From NCBI GenBank assembly GCA_030066045.1, contig JASJCJ010000018.1, positions 1 to 56,137 on the forward strand: a stretch of DNA of 56,137 nucleotides. The letters are read 5' to 3'. Shown here in pieces: positions 8,117 to 16,848 of the stretch. A program made the position numbers and the translations under genes. Every line of letters starts with the position of its first letter. Positions within the stretch are counted from its first letter, which is position 1. The notes under the pieces are model-generated. The model did no database searches, was not told the origin of the DNA, and saw only the letters and a list, made by a program, of their open reading frames with translations. This stretch comes from Calothrix sp. MO_167.B12. GTDB taxonomy: Bacteria; Cyanobacteriota; Cyanobacteriia; Cyanobacteriales; Nostocaceae.

Positions 8117-11100
8117 TACTTCCTCCGGTGCAGAACTTGGGAAATGTGAGTTAATAAAGCCGGATAACTGAGATATACGTTACCTCTACGCCGAGAATGC
8201 AACACTCGCACTTCTCCCGCAGCTCCAACGGTATTTGGTGATATCCAAGGAAAAGGATCTAAAACTGGTTTTACACGACGTTCTGCTTCGATAAAATGTA
8301 ACCCCCGCAACATAGAAATCAAGCAAGGATTAATAGGAGAATTGTTTTCTGGATTGATCAGATGTTGACGAGCGCGTTCTGTCCAAGTAAAGTCATTTAC
8401 CCGTTGGTCAGATATTAGGAAATAGACACAAAAACCAGACTGTGGACGTTGCTGTTCTTGAACTGCAAATAGAGTGGCAAAAGTGTACACTGGAATTACA
8501 TGCCTTACCCCAATTTTTTCTAAAGAATCTAAGAAATTACTATGATCTGCTGCTTGCAAAATTTCAAATGCAGCTGCACCTTTGTCGCGTTGTTGTAATC
8601 TTGTCGCTGGAAATACATCGCGCACCATAGTATAAATAGTTAAATCAGGAAAAGTTTGAAAAACATCTGCCAAAAATTCCTTTGGTGTTAAAGCAGAGTT
8701 ATAATCTGCTGTGCGATTAAATCTACGACTACCATAAGCATGGGAAAGTAAAATAATATGTTGACAACCTTGGCTTTGGAGATAACGAATTTCTTCTTGT
8801 ACCAAGCGTTGTTTTCTGAATTGTTCTGGAGAATCAATAATGTCAGATTGCTTTCGCTCTGCTTTGAGTGTATAACCAGAGAAGGGATCGCTGATAGCAG
8901 TAGCGATGTAACTTTGAATGAGAAAAAGATAACCTTTTTCTTCCGCATTTAAATAAGAAGTATCATTACAAGGACGAGTAGCATAGGAAATTAAACCAAT
9001 TTTGGGAACTTTTGGTGGTGATGGTGTAGTAATATGCAGAGGAAATGCACTTAACAAAGCATCAAAAATACCTTTTCTGATCCATTGGGTATTTTTAGTT
9101 TGTTTAGCCAAATTTTCCAGAACAGTTCCTTGCATTCTGATATTAGTATCTTCAGCTAATATCGCTTCTAAAGTTTGGGCTGCTGCATAAATATAATTAT
9201 CACCACTGGTTCCATCGGCATCTTTGCCTTGTTCTTGGAGTCGCAACATTAAGGTCGTAAAATCATGCTTACCGCCTTGTTTCAATCTATCAATAATCCG
9301 CCATACACAGCAGTAAACTAATACTGTAAAAGCAGCAACCGTAGCCGCATGATATTGTTTATTTTCTTCAGCACCTTTTTGTTTAGAACGGCGAGTTAAA
9401 AGTTGAACATCGTAATCAATAATGACTGCTGCTGGTAGAATCCATCCTCCAGCATGAGTAGCATTGGGAGATAATTCATACTTCCAAGTTTTTTCTGCTT
9501 TATTAAAAGAGAAAGAGCGAGGAACCCAAATAATTTGCAGTAGTTGTTGTGTGAATGACCTTTGTGCTTGAATTGAATAGGAATTGCCCTTAGTTACTAA
9601 GTTATGTTCGGAGATATCTGTATTTACCTGAACCGAGAATAACAACCCTGGAGTTTCTGGAGTATCGCAAATTTCAATGTGTTTAAACCATTCCACATTT
9701 TCACGGCTAGTTTGAGAAGCACTTTTGAGTAAATCTTTTAACCCTGGTTCTGCTCCTTCTAAACGATCCCATTCAATAATGTCACGTTTTACACAAATAA
9801 ATTGTTGAGCAGATTGTTGCTGAACTTGGGAAATAATTTTTTGATTTTTGGTTTTGAGGATATCAATCAAAGCTGAGGCAATTGTTCGCATTAAATATTC
9901 ACGTTCTCGTAAATTATCTATCAGTTTTTTGATAGCTGGTTTACCACCTACTTTGATATATGTGATGAGTTGCTCTACAAAAGTAGGTAAAGCTTCTGTA
10001 CTTACTATTTCCTCACTTTGACTAGGAATAACAATTGCTAAAAAAATCAGTTCAGCTATGCGACGACATACTTTCCAAGGTTGCTGCGGTACTGTTTCAT
10101 CATCTGGAATTAATTCTGCTTCAATATCATCCAGTCTTCCTAAAAAGGCAGATTTATTTTTTTCAGGATTATTACCATTAATCCGAAAGCGATAACTAAC
10201 TTCACGGACTACATTATCATAACTATTTCCCTCTTGATTTCTGGTCTTTGACTCGAAGATTTGGGTTTTCCATTCTGCCCAAACTGGTAAACAGGAATAG
10301 AAAGTAGTTTTGTTTAGATATTCTGATAAATCAAATTCAGCATCAGAGCCAAAATGGGCAGTTAAATCAACGTTGTAACCGATTTCTGTTGCAGATGTTA
10401 AAAAATTAGTGACACGATGAACATATTCTGCTAAGAGTTGGGGTTGATTCTTAGTATAACTATATTGAGCGATCGCTTGCATAATCCGCAGGGTAATTGT
10501 CTGTCTTACCCTTGCTAATGCTTCATCATCTAAAAAGTTGAGAAATCGAGTTAATTGACTATCTGCTCTATCTCGTTCTGCCTGTAAACTATCAATAGCT
10601 GCTTCAATATCATCCTCATCCCAATCTTCCTGGTTTTGCACATAGTCCCTGACTGCACTGCACATTCGTTCAAAGTAATCATCAGCATCAATTTGTTCGC
10701 GGGCTGAAATTACTTTGGCTACAGGCTTATTTTGAGTTTTAGTCTTAGCATCAGGGTTAGGGAATGCAATTGGTACGAGGTTAGCTGTTTGTAGTTGATT
10801 CTGAAAAGAATTGCCTGTTTTTTTTGCTAATTGCTGGAGTTGTTGAGTTGGTTCATCTAGCAACAGCATTGATAATGAGGTTGATTCTGGTAATGTGGCA
10901 TCAATTTCTTGATCAATAGCTGCAATTAACTTATCTACAGCAGCAGATAGCTTGTCTGTACTTCCCTCTTTTAAATTGCCACCAACAATGGACTTAGTTC
11001 CAAATCCTGATAATTGCAAATCTTGAATAAATCCCCCACCTTCCCTAGGATTAAAAGCTGTTTTGAAGTCTTTTAATCCAAATAATCTCCGTAAAATTGC

Positions 11101-11310
11101 TGAACTACATAACCGCAAACGTCCCTCTTGAACATCGAACTCAAACGCTGACTTGTAGTCAGGATGTAAACCTGTTGTGTTTTCTTTATTTTCTTTATTT
11201 TCTTTAATAGGAATAGATTTAGCCAGTAACTCTACAAGAGTAGCTAGGTCAACAGAAGGCTTTGGTGAGGTTGCCTGAATTTTGGCACTACCAATGTTTG
11301 GTAAATTCAT
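8116..11310 (-). CDS. Large uncharacterised protein coupled to helicase, 1064 aa
   Basis: No family is recognised with confidence and no Walker motif is visible. Residues 38-47 are a low-complexity KEN repeat from a 9-bp tandem array (about 11181-11212). The middle is acidic and helical (DDYFERM near 210, DWDEDDIEAAIDSL near 228). The C-terminal 295 residues (about 770-1064) form a compact alpha/beta region with hydrophobic strands KIGLISYATRPC, HIILLSHAYGSRR, LTIYTMVRDVFPATR, FCVYFLISD and a final VYLSYPALLTHI. Histidine, arginine and aspartate follow the strand ends, as in a Rossmann-like or RNase-H/PIWI-like fold, but I cannot assign one. It is the first gene of the coupled pair and ends with GGAGG next to TAATG. 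Confidence 0.7.
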   Translation of the reverse strand: MNLPNIGSAKIQATSPKPSVDLATLVELLAKSIPIKENKENKENTTGLHPDYKSAFEFDVQEGRLRLCSSAILRRLFGLKDFKTAFNPREGGGFIQDLQLSGFGTKSIVGGNLKEGSTDKLSAAVDKLIAAIDQEIDATLPESTSLSMLLLDEPTQQLQQLAKKTGNSFQNQLQTANLVPIAFPNPDAKTKTQNKPVAKVISAREQIDADDYFERMCSAVRDYVQNQEDWDEDDIEAAIDSLQAERDRADSQLTRFLNFLDDEALARVRQTITLRIMQAIAQYSYTKNQPQLLAEYVHRVTNFLTSATEIGYNVDLTAHFGSDAEFDLSEYLNKTTFYSCLPVWAEWKTQIFESKTRNQEGNSYDNVVREVSYRFRINGNNPEKNKSAFLGRLDDIEAELIPDDETVPQQPWKVCRRIAELIFLAIVIPSQSEEIVSTEALPTFVEQLITYIKVGGKPAIKKLIDNLREREYLMRTIASALIDILKTKNQKIISQVQQQSAQQFICVKRDIIEWDRLEGAEPGLKDLLKSASQTSRENVEWFKHIEICDTPETPGLLFSVQVNTDISEHNLVTKGNSYSIQAQRSFTQQLLQIIWVPRSFSFNKAEKTWKYELSPNATHAGGWILPAAVIIDYDVQLLTRRSKQKGAEENKQYHAATVAAFTVLVYCCVWRIIDRLKQGGKHDFTTLMLRLQEQGKDADGTSGDNYIYAAAQTLEAILAEDTNIRMQGTVLENLAKQTKNTQWIRKGIFDALLSAFPLHITTPSPPKVPKIGLISYATRPCNDTSYLNAEEKGYLFLIQSYIATAISDPFSGYTLKAERKQSDIIDSPEQFRKQRLVQEEIRYLQSQGCQHIILLSHAYGSRRFNRTADYNSALTPKEFLADVFQTFPDLTIYTMVRDVFPATRLQQRDKGAAAFEILQAADHSNFLDSLEKIGVRHVIPVYTFATLFAVQEQQRPQSGFCVYFLISDQRVNDFTWTERARQHLINPENNSPINPCLISMLRGLHFIEAERRVKPVLDPFPWISPNTVGAAGEVRVLHSRRRGNVYLSYPALLTHISQVLHRRK
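11181..11212. repeat. 9-bp in-frame tandem repeat
   Basis: About three copies of TTTCTTTAT lie within the start of the 1064-aa gene. They encode repeated K-E-N residues. The unit length keeps the frame. Confidence 0.7.
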
Positions 11311-11834
11311 ATTTTTTTACCTTAAATACTCAGTCTTGTGACTGCTTCACTTGTTTCAACTATCAAGTTGCAACAAATGGAACCTACTTTTTATGTAGCT
11401 TAAGTATATGCAATTTGTCAAACTAATGTGGCGAAACACTAGTAGTCCCCAGGGAAAAATCCCACAACCAAGGTTCTGAAAATGGTTTCTTCCTAACTCT
11501 TCAAGGGCGCACGCAATGCGCCCCTACAAACTCCGCGCCTATTTTCAAGTTAGTCCCCCATGAACCTTTGTACATAACCAAGCATGAAAATACCTCGACT
11601 GCGGCTCCCACACCTAAGCTGTCAACCATCAACTAACAACTAACAACTATCAACCATTTTCAAGTTAGTCTCTCATGAACGTTTGTACACAACCAAACAT
11701 GAAAATAATCCCTTCACTCTGGGCGGGGAAACCCCGCCCCTACTCCTTCCCTCCTTCACTCCTTCCCTCCTTCACTCCCTATTTTCTAGCTAGGGTCTTT
11801 GGTCGAAAGAAAGAAGGATTACTTTACATACAAC
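11311..11834. repeat. Mosaic of dispersed repeats
   Basis: No gene. It contains two copies of a unit reading TTTTCAAGTTAGTC then CATGAAC, TTTGTACA, AACCAA, CATGAAAATA (about 11540-11591 and 11650-11707). It also holds a CTAACAA heptamer array (about 11625-11655), the palindrome GGGCGCACGCAATGCGCCC (about 11504-11523), the GGGCGGGGAAACCCCGCCC palindrome at 11721-11742, and CCTTCACT microrepeats ending at TTTTCTAGCTAG. The same modules recur in other orders near 29.0, 34.9 and 41.7 kb. Part of 11311-11400 presumably holds the promoter of the two large genes. Confidence 0.8.
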
Positions 11835-12800
11835 TCAATAGACTTTTTGACCGCTAACATTTCCTGGGGGATTGTATTGACAAACTAGGATATCTCTACC
11901 AGCACCACGACTCAAACCACAACCTACTTCCTTGGTATTTCTCCAAACTATTTGAGTGTAGTGACCGCACTTTTGCCAACCTCCACGACAGGTATTGGGG
12001 AAGGTACTATTGGCAATAAAATATTGTTTTTCTGAACCCCAACTATCTACCATCTGGGACAAGGAATAAGCCCCTTGTGTTCCCCACCAGATGTTTTCAC
12101 CATAACCAGAACCACTGTGCTGAAATTGACCTGTTGCAGCTAATTTATTTGCCCAATTCTGCGCTGACTGAGCCAGTTGATTAGACCATTTTAGTAGTGG
12201 AATTCTTACTTGTGAGCGATACTTATTATGCACCGCTAACAGCTTTTGTATTTGATTCCCTGTCAGACTTGATTTTGAGGAACCAGAACTGGATGGCAAT
12301 GAAAGTGTTATATTAGCGGACTTATTGTTATTTTCATTACTTTCTCGAACACGGCAGTGGGGAGGCATAAATTCATCCCCACTACAACTATCTGCGATCG
12401 CTCTTAAAGAAACTCTCTCACCCTTCACAGATGGATGAAAAGTGACTTTTCCATCGAAAGTTATTGGTCTACCGGGAGCCAGGGGTTCCTTTGTACGGGG
12501 ATACCAAATACTATCTTGTCCAGGAACGGTAAAAGGAACTGCGTATGTGCCCCGACGACTGGTGTACTCTGTTGATACCTTAAAAATACCTGCTGCCTGA
12601 TTGCCAATATTTTGAACAGTGACACGGATTGGTACTTCAACCTGGTTCCCTCTTATTGTTGGAGGAACAATGATTATCACCTGCCTGACTATCAAATCTG
12701 CCGCCGCCATAGTAGGTTCAGCTAAACTGAAGCTTGTTCCCAACAAGGTTATTAATATGCCTATGAATTTAGCAAAAGCCCATTTTTTATTCTTGATCAC
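11835..12800 (-). CDS. Secreted CARDB-CAP (PR-1-like) domain protein
   Basis: Secreted protein of 321 aa. A signal peptide spans residues 1-32 (basic KNKKWAFAK, hydrophobic core, AEPTMAA cleavage region). A beta-sandwich CARDB-like domain spans about 35-170. The C-terminal CAP/SCP domain (about 185-321) begins with HNKYRSQVRIPLLKWS and carries the signature HSGSGYGENIWWG, GHYTQIVWRNTKEVGCG and DILVCQYNPPGN, close to plant PR-1 and fungal CAP proteins. The cavity histidines and glutamates of the CAP fold are present. The GTG start at 12800 is supported by AAGGAGG just upstream. The exported role is unknown; sterol or lipid binding and wall association are known for the family. Confidence 0.85.
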   Translation of the reverse strand: MIKNKKWAFAKFIGILITLLGTSFSLAEPTMAAADLIVRQVIIIVPPTIRGNQVEVPIRVTVQNIGNQAAGIFKVSTEYTSRRGTYAVPFTVPGQDSIWYPRTKEPLAPGRPITFDGKVTFHPSVKGERVSLRAIADSCSGDEFMPPHCRVRESNENNNKSANITLSLPSSSGSSKSSLTGNQIQKLLAVHNKYRSQVRIPLLKWSNQLAQSAQNWANKLAATGQFQHSGSGYGENIWWGTQGAYSLSQMVDSWGSEKQYFIANSTFPNTCRGGWQKCGHYTQIVWRNTKEVGCGLSRGAGRDILVCQYNPPGNVSGQKVY

Positions 12801-13028
12801 CTCTACCTCCTTGCCTTTTCTCAGGAGGCGTATTTATACTTAATTCCTTCTTTAATTGTGGCTCGTTTTCTCATAAAAGTAGCGAAAATAGTAGATAAAA
12901 TTAACACTTTAATGTATAATTAACCTTCTGAATATTCAAATAATCAAAAAAACTTAACTACATTCTTGGGAAACATCCCAATTTCTTAAACAATATTGTG
13001 TAGTGGGAGCATCTTGCTCCCTGGGTAT
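12801..13028. other. AT-rich leader of CAP gene
   Basis: Upstream region of the CAP-domain gene. It has an AAGGAGG ribosome site at about 12808-12820 on the minus strand and otherwise AT-rich sequence without ORF. It ends in GTAGTGGGAGCATCTTGCTCCC (13000-13021), one arm of the palindromic repeat that frames the 24-bp array. Confidence 0.5.
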
Positions 13029-13240
13029 CTGACGCGGCAATGCCTGGGTATCTGAGGCGGGCAATCCCTTGGTATCTGAGGCGGGCAATCCCTTGGTATC
13101 TGAGGCGGGCAATCCCTTGGTATTTGAGGCGGGCAATGCCTGGGTATCTGACGCGGGCAATGCCTGGGTATCTGAAGCGGGCAATGCCTGGGTATCTGAA
13201 GCGGGCAATGCCTGGGTATCTGAAGCGGGCAAGATGCCCG
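13029..13240. repeat. 24-bp tandem array, about 8-9 units
   Basis: Direct repeats of the unit GGCAATGCCTGGGTATCTGA+AGCGG (24 bp, with variants GGCAATCCCTTGG and TATTTGA) run without spacers. The array sits between GGGAGCATCTTGCTCCC and GCGGGCAAGATGCCCGCACTACAA, the two halves of a dispersed palindromic element that appears unexpanded at 38770-38830. The 24-bp period creates long repetitive ORFs in several frames on both strands; I regard them as artefacts. No spacers exist, so this is not a CRISPR. Confidence 0.9.
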
Positions 13241-13627
13241 CACTACAATAATATTTAATATTTGGGATACTCCCACATTCTTGCTATATTCATAATTCTG
13301 CACTCAAAAACCGGGTTTTTGAAGAAGGCAGTCTTGATGAAAAAATTTCACCACCATTTATGAAAAACCTCACCCTCGCTTTTTGCGATGCAAAAATCTT
13401 TCCCTCTCCTTATTAAGGAGAGGGATTTCCGCATTAAGGAGAACCAAGTTCTTAATTTTGGACAAAGTTGAGCTGAGGGAGGTACAGCACTACGAAATTA
13501 GGGCGCGGACATTTCTAAATCCAGCAAACCCTTTGATAGCCTACTGTTCCCTGTTCCCTTTTCCCTGTTCCCTAGCGCTATAGCAAAAGATTGATTATTC
13601 CCCCAATGGGAAATAAAATAAATACTC
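13241..13627. repeat. Repeat-rich leader of helicase gene
   Basis: Contains ACCGGGTTTTTGAAG, then the dispersed element at about 13370-13435 (TTTTTGCGATGCAAAAATC followed by the palindrome CTCTCCTTATTAAGGAGAG). A (TTCCCTG)n heptamer array follows at about 13545-13575. The CTCTCC palindrome recurs near 38990 and, inverted, near 50335. The promoter of the helicase-Bax1 pair must lie here but is not identifiable. Confidence 0.65.
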
Positions 13628-15160
13628 ATGGTTCGCACACCGAAATTAACATTCGATCGCGGTACTTTAATTTTGCATCCACCCCCCCGTGGCAAAGCAT
13701 GGATGGACTATGCTACATGGGATGACAGGGTGGAGAAGTTTCGCGTCCCCGCTATTCAATACCGCCCTTTGGTGGAAGCACTGCAAGCAGCAGAGACGGA
13801 ATTTACCGATGATGCCAGGGGTTTCTATCCTATAGATTTGGTTGCTAGTTTGGAAATGGAACCCTATCCCCATCAAACTGAGGCTCTAGCAGCTTGGAAA
13901 TTGGCAGGGAGACAGGGGGTGGTGGTACTGCCAACGGCGGCGGGAAAGACTTATTTGGCACAAATGGCGATGCAAGCTACACCCCGTACCACCTTGATTG
14001 TAGTGCCGACTTTGGATTTAATGCATCAATGGTATGCTCACTTATTGGCGGCGTTTCCCGATGCGGAGGTGGGATTATTGGGGGGTGGTTCGCGGGATAA
14101 AACGCCTGTATTAGTTGCGACCTATGATAGTGCTGCTATCCATGCAGAAAGTATAGGTGATAAGTATGGGTTGCTCATTTTTGATGAATGCCACCACCTA
14201 CCTACAGATTTTAATCGAGTCATTGCCGAATATGCGATCGCACCCTATCGTTTAGGATTGTCTGCGACTCCAGAACGCACGGATGGGAAGCACGCAGATT
14301 TGAATATTCTCATTGGTAGGGAAGTATATCGCAAACGGGCGGAAGACTTGGCGGGTCAGGCATTAGCAGACCATGAGATTGTGCAGATTAAGGTCAAGTT
14401 ATCGAAACTGGAACGGGAAAAATATAACCGCCTGATTCAAATCCGCAATGATTTTTTGAAGGAATCAAAGATATCCTTGGGAAGTATTCAAGGTTGGCAA
14501 AGATTTGTGCAAATGAGTGCGCGATCGCAAGCTGGGAGAAGGGCGATGTTAGCCCACCGGGAAGCGAAGGAAATTGCGGTGGGTACGGATGGAAAAATTC
14601 GGGTGTTGGTGGATTTATTGGCGAAGCACTATCCCGAAAGAATCTTGATTTTTACTGCTGATAATGCCACGGTTTACCGTATTTCCCAAACTTTCTTAAT
14701 TCCGGCCATTACCCATCAAACCCCTGTGAAAGAGCGCCATGCTATTTTAACTAAGTTCCGGTCAGGGGAATATAAGACGGTGGTGGCTTCCCATGTGTTG
14801 AATGAAGGGGTAGATGTTCCGTCGGCTAGTATTGCAATTATCTTATCAGGAACTGGTTCCGCAAGGGAATATATTCAACGTTTGGGAAGGGTGTTGCGGA
14901 AGGGGAAAAACCCGAACAAGAGAGCAATTTTATACGAAGTGATTGCGGAAAATACTAGTGAAGAAAGGACTTCTGCCCGCAGGAGAGGGGAGCAAGAAAG
15001 CAAAGGAGCACAGGAGCAGAAAAAAGGTAATTTGCGGGTGATTTATGGTACTGGTAAGGGTAAAACTCAAAAAGCTGCGGAACAATTAGAAATCAATTAT
15101 TCCACTAAAAAACCACAAAAAAATCCAGAGAAGAAACCACCAGAAAAAGATAAATCTTAA
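13628..15160 (+). CDS. XPB/Rad25-like SF2 DNA helicase
   Basis: 510-aa superfamily 2 helicase related to archaeal and eukaryotic XPB, a 3'-5' ATP-dependent DNA-opening enzyme. Residues 1-75 form the short N-terminal region seen in XPB-like proteins. Motif I LPTAAGKTY is at 101-109, DECHH at 186-190, SATPERTDG at 212-220, then motif V HVLNEGVDVPSA and motif VI QRLGRVLRKGK near 430. The last 60 residues are a charged, repeat-derived tail (RRRGEQESKG, KKPQKNPEKKPPEK). It is followed after 9 bp (84 bp to the preferred start) by a Bax1-type nuclease gene, as in archaeal XPB-Bax1 pairs. A role in DNA repair by unwinding and incision is inferred. Confidence 0.87.
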   Translation: MVRTPKLTFDRGTLILHPPPRGKAWMDYATWDDRVEKFRVPAIQYRPLVEALQAAETEFTDDARGFYPIDLVASLEMEPYPHQTEALAAWKLAGRQGVVVLPTAAGKTYLAQMAMQATPRTTLIVVPTLDLMHQWYAHLLAAFPDAEVGLLGGGSRDKTPVLVATYDSAAIHAESIGDKYGLLIFDECHHLPTDFNRVIAEYAIAPYRLGLSATPERTDGKHADLNILIGREVYRKRAEDLAGQALADHEIVQIKVKLSKLEREKYNRLIQIRNDFLKESKISLGSIQGWQRFVQMSARSQAGRRAMLAHREAKEIAVGTDGKIRVLVDLLAKHYPERILIFTADNATVYRISQTFLIPAITHQTPVKERHAILTKFRSGEYKTVVASHVLNEGVDVPSASIAIILSGTGSAREYIQRLGRVLRKGKNPNKRAILYEVIAENTSEERTSARRRGEQESKGAQEQKKGNLRVIYGTGKGKTQKAAEQLEINYSTKKPQKNPEKKPPEKDKS

Positions 15161-15244
15161 TTTCTCTGGGTGTTTAGTTCCCCCTGCCTCCAAAGAGGGC
15201 GCAAGCGTTGCGCCCCTACGAAATTCTACTCTCTACCCAATGAA

Positions 15245-16462
15245 ATGTTACCAACAGATTTACTAATCCATCGTCAAAATGGGGAGCAAATAATTCCCAA
15301 AAGAGTGAAAATAGATGTCCAACATTTGAAAATAGCCACTGAATTAATTACCTGTTTTCAAGAAGCGGTAGGTAACACCCAAGGCTTATTAGAACGTCAA
15401 CTTTTAGACTTAGAAGGGGATACACCAGACTATAAATTAAAACGGGGTTTAGCTTACATTCTCAAAAGTGGTTTTTCTACCTTTGAAGTAGTTAGTCCCT
15501 TAGAACCGCCAATGTTAAGGGAGCGCGTGTTTAGCTTGGCAGCAAAATCATCCCCCAGTCAAGCAGCAACCCAAGTTACCTTAACCAAAATTGCCGATGA
15601 ATTAACCCATGAATTAGAGCGGGAAGTTTTACCTTCCCAGATAAGAGATGGGTTATATGCAGACTTAGCTGAAAATAAAATTCTCACCATTTTTGAACCA
15701 CCCACACCCCAAGATTTACTCCATCGATATAACCTATCCCAAGTCCAAGGAATATTCTACAAAGCCAGTCAATTAATTATTAACGCCCATCGCAATGTAC
15801 CGGGGGAATATAAATTATTATTTCGCTATTTGAAGTTATTTCAATTAATGGCATATATCGAAGGAGATGCGGATCATGGATTTACAATTACCATTGATGG
15901 ACCCACCAGTTTATTCCATCCTAGTACCAGATATGGACTAGCGATCGCTAAATTAATTCCTGCCTTACTTCATGTTACCAGATGGAGTTTAGCGGCTACT
16001 TTGCAAGTGAAGGACTTCTACACCAATAGTTGGAAAACCGGACGTTTCACCCTTAATTCTGAGTGCGGTTTAGTTACCCATTATCCCCCTGGTAAACCCT
16101 ATGATAGTATGATTGAGGCTTCCTTTGCCAATAAGTGGTCAGCAATGAAAACCGAGTGGGTATTAGAAAGGGAAGTGGATTTAGTGCCCATACCGGGGAG
16201 TGTGATGATTCCCGATTTTAGGTTAGTACATCCCGATGGGCGCACATTCTTATTAGAAATTATCGGTTATTGGCGGCCGGAATATTTACAAAAGAAGTTT
16301 TATCAGGTGCGGCGTTCTGATTGCGATAATTTAATTTTGGCAATTTCTGAGAGGTTGAATTTAGATAAAGCCGGGGTGAAATTACAGGATGTTCCGGCGA
16401 AGATTGTCTGGTTTAAAGATAAGTTGTTGCCTAAATCTGTGTTGGCAGTCTTAGAATCATAA
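15245..16462 (+). CDS. Bax1-type (DUF790) endonuclease
   Basis: About 405-aa DUF790/Bax1 protein, the XPB-binding structure-dependent endonuclease known from archaea. A C-terminal PD-(D/E)XK-like nuclease signature is visible in MIPDFRLVHPDG, then FLLEIIGYWRPEYL. The N-terminal half has the helix-rich cryptic portion (LLDLEGDTPDYKLKRGLAYIL). An upstream in-frame GTG at 15170 would add 25 residues, but that stretch is mostly the dispersed palindrome GGGCGCAAGCGTTGCGCCC, so I prefer the ATG at 15245. It forms a two-gene unit with the helicase and ends two bases before a MITE. Confidence 0.85.
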   Translation: MLPTDLLIHRQNGEQIIPKRVKIDVQHLKIATELITCFQEAVGNTQGLLERQLLDLEGDTPDYKLKRGLAYILKSGFSTFEVVSPLEPPMLRERVFSLAAKSSPSQAATQVTLTKIADELTHELEREVLPSQIRDGLYADLAENKILTIFEPPTPQDLLHRYNLSQVQGIFYKASQLIINAHRNVPGEYKLLFRYLKLFQLMAYIEGDADHGFTITIDGPTSLFHPSTRYGLAIAKLIPALLHVTRWSLAATLQVKDFYTNSWKTGRFTLNSECGLVTHYPPGKPYDSMIEASFANKWSAMKTEWVLEREVDLVPIPGSVMIPDFRLVHPDGRTFLLEIIGYWRPEYLQKKFYQVRRSDCDNLILAISERLNLDKAGVKLQDVPAKIVWFKDKLLPKSVLAVLES

Positions 16463-16463
16463 G

Positions 16464-16612
16464 ATAGGATTACTATTTGATTTTTCTTGGCGTAGTCTGC
16501 GCTCGCGCTTAAAACACGTAGGGTGTGTTATCGCGTAGCGTAACGCACCATGTTGTAATGGTTTTGGTGCGTTAGACTAATTTTATTCAAAAATCAAACC
16601 GGATTCCTATAT
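16464..16612. mobile_element. MITE family A, copy 1 (149 bp)
   Basis: Ends are ATAGGATTACTATTTGATTT on the left and AAATCAAACCGGATTCCTAT on the right, an imperfect terminal inverted repeat of about 22 bp. The interior holds GTAGGGTGTGTTATCGCGTAGCG and GGTGCGTTAGAC, which also occur in the copies at 49725 and 50431. It has no coding capacity. It lies one base after the Bax1 stop codon and may supply its transcript end. Confidence 0.75.
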
Positions 16613-16848
16613 GATCTAAAAACAGAGGTAATATCGTTTCCGTTTGTATCGGAATTATTTCAGTTACTCTCTCTCTTCCTCTTCCTTTGCGTCCTTTGCG
16701 TCTTTGCGGTTTTTTATCATTCAGATGCTATCGGATTTGATATAATACCAAGTTGCGTTCTATCGTAATAGTTCGATTCCATGAGATTGCTTCCTTACAT
16801 CGCAATGACAGGGTACTATCTTTGAATGCAACTTAGTATGATTGTGGG
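16613..16848. other. Leader of xisI with dispersed fragments
   Basis: No ORF. It contains TTTGCGTCCTTTGCGTCTTTGC direct repeats (about 16686-16708) and GATTGCTTCCTTACATCGCA (about 16784-16803), also seen near 37698. The latter lies in a pair of imperfect inverted segments around AAGTTGCGTTCTATCG and GAATGCAACTTAG, probably another small palindromic element. Confidence 0.45.

Noticed and set aside
8116-11310. Assignment of the 1064-aa protein as a pPIWI-RE or Cas10d-like protein
   Set aside because: The size and helicase partner suggested these, but I could not find the diagnostic residues of either; left as unknown.
13029-13240. CRISPR array
   Set aside because: Units are contiguous 24-bp repeats with no spacers, and no cas genes are present.
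12954-13303. Repetitive ORFs (ALPASDTQ-type and IPRHCP-type proteins) on both strands
   Set aside because: They are translations of the 24-bp tandem array in several frames; open frames arise because the period is a multiple of three and no start or neighbour supports translation.
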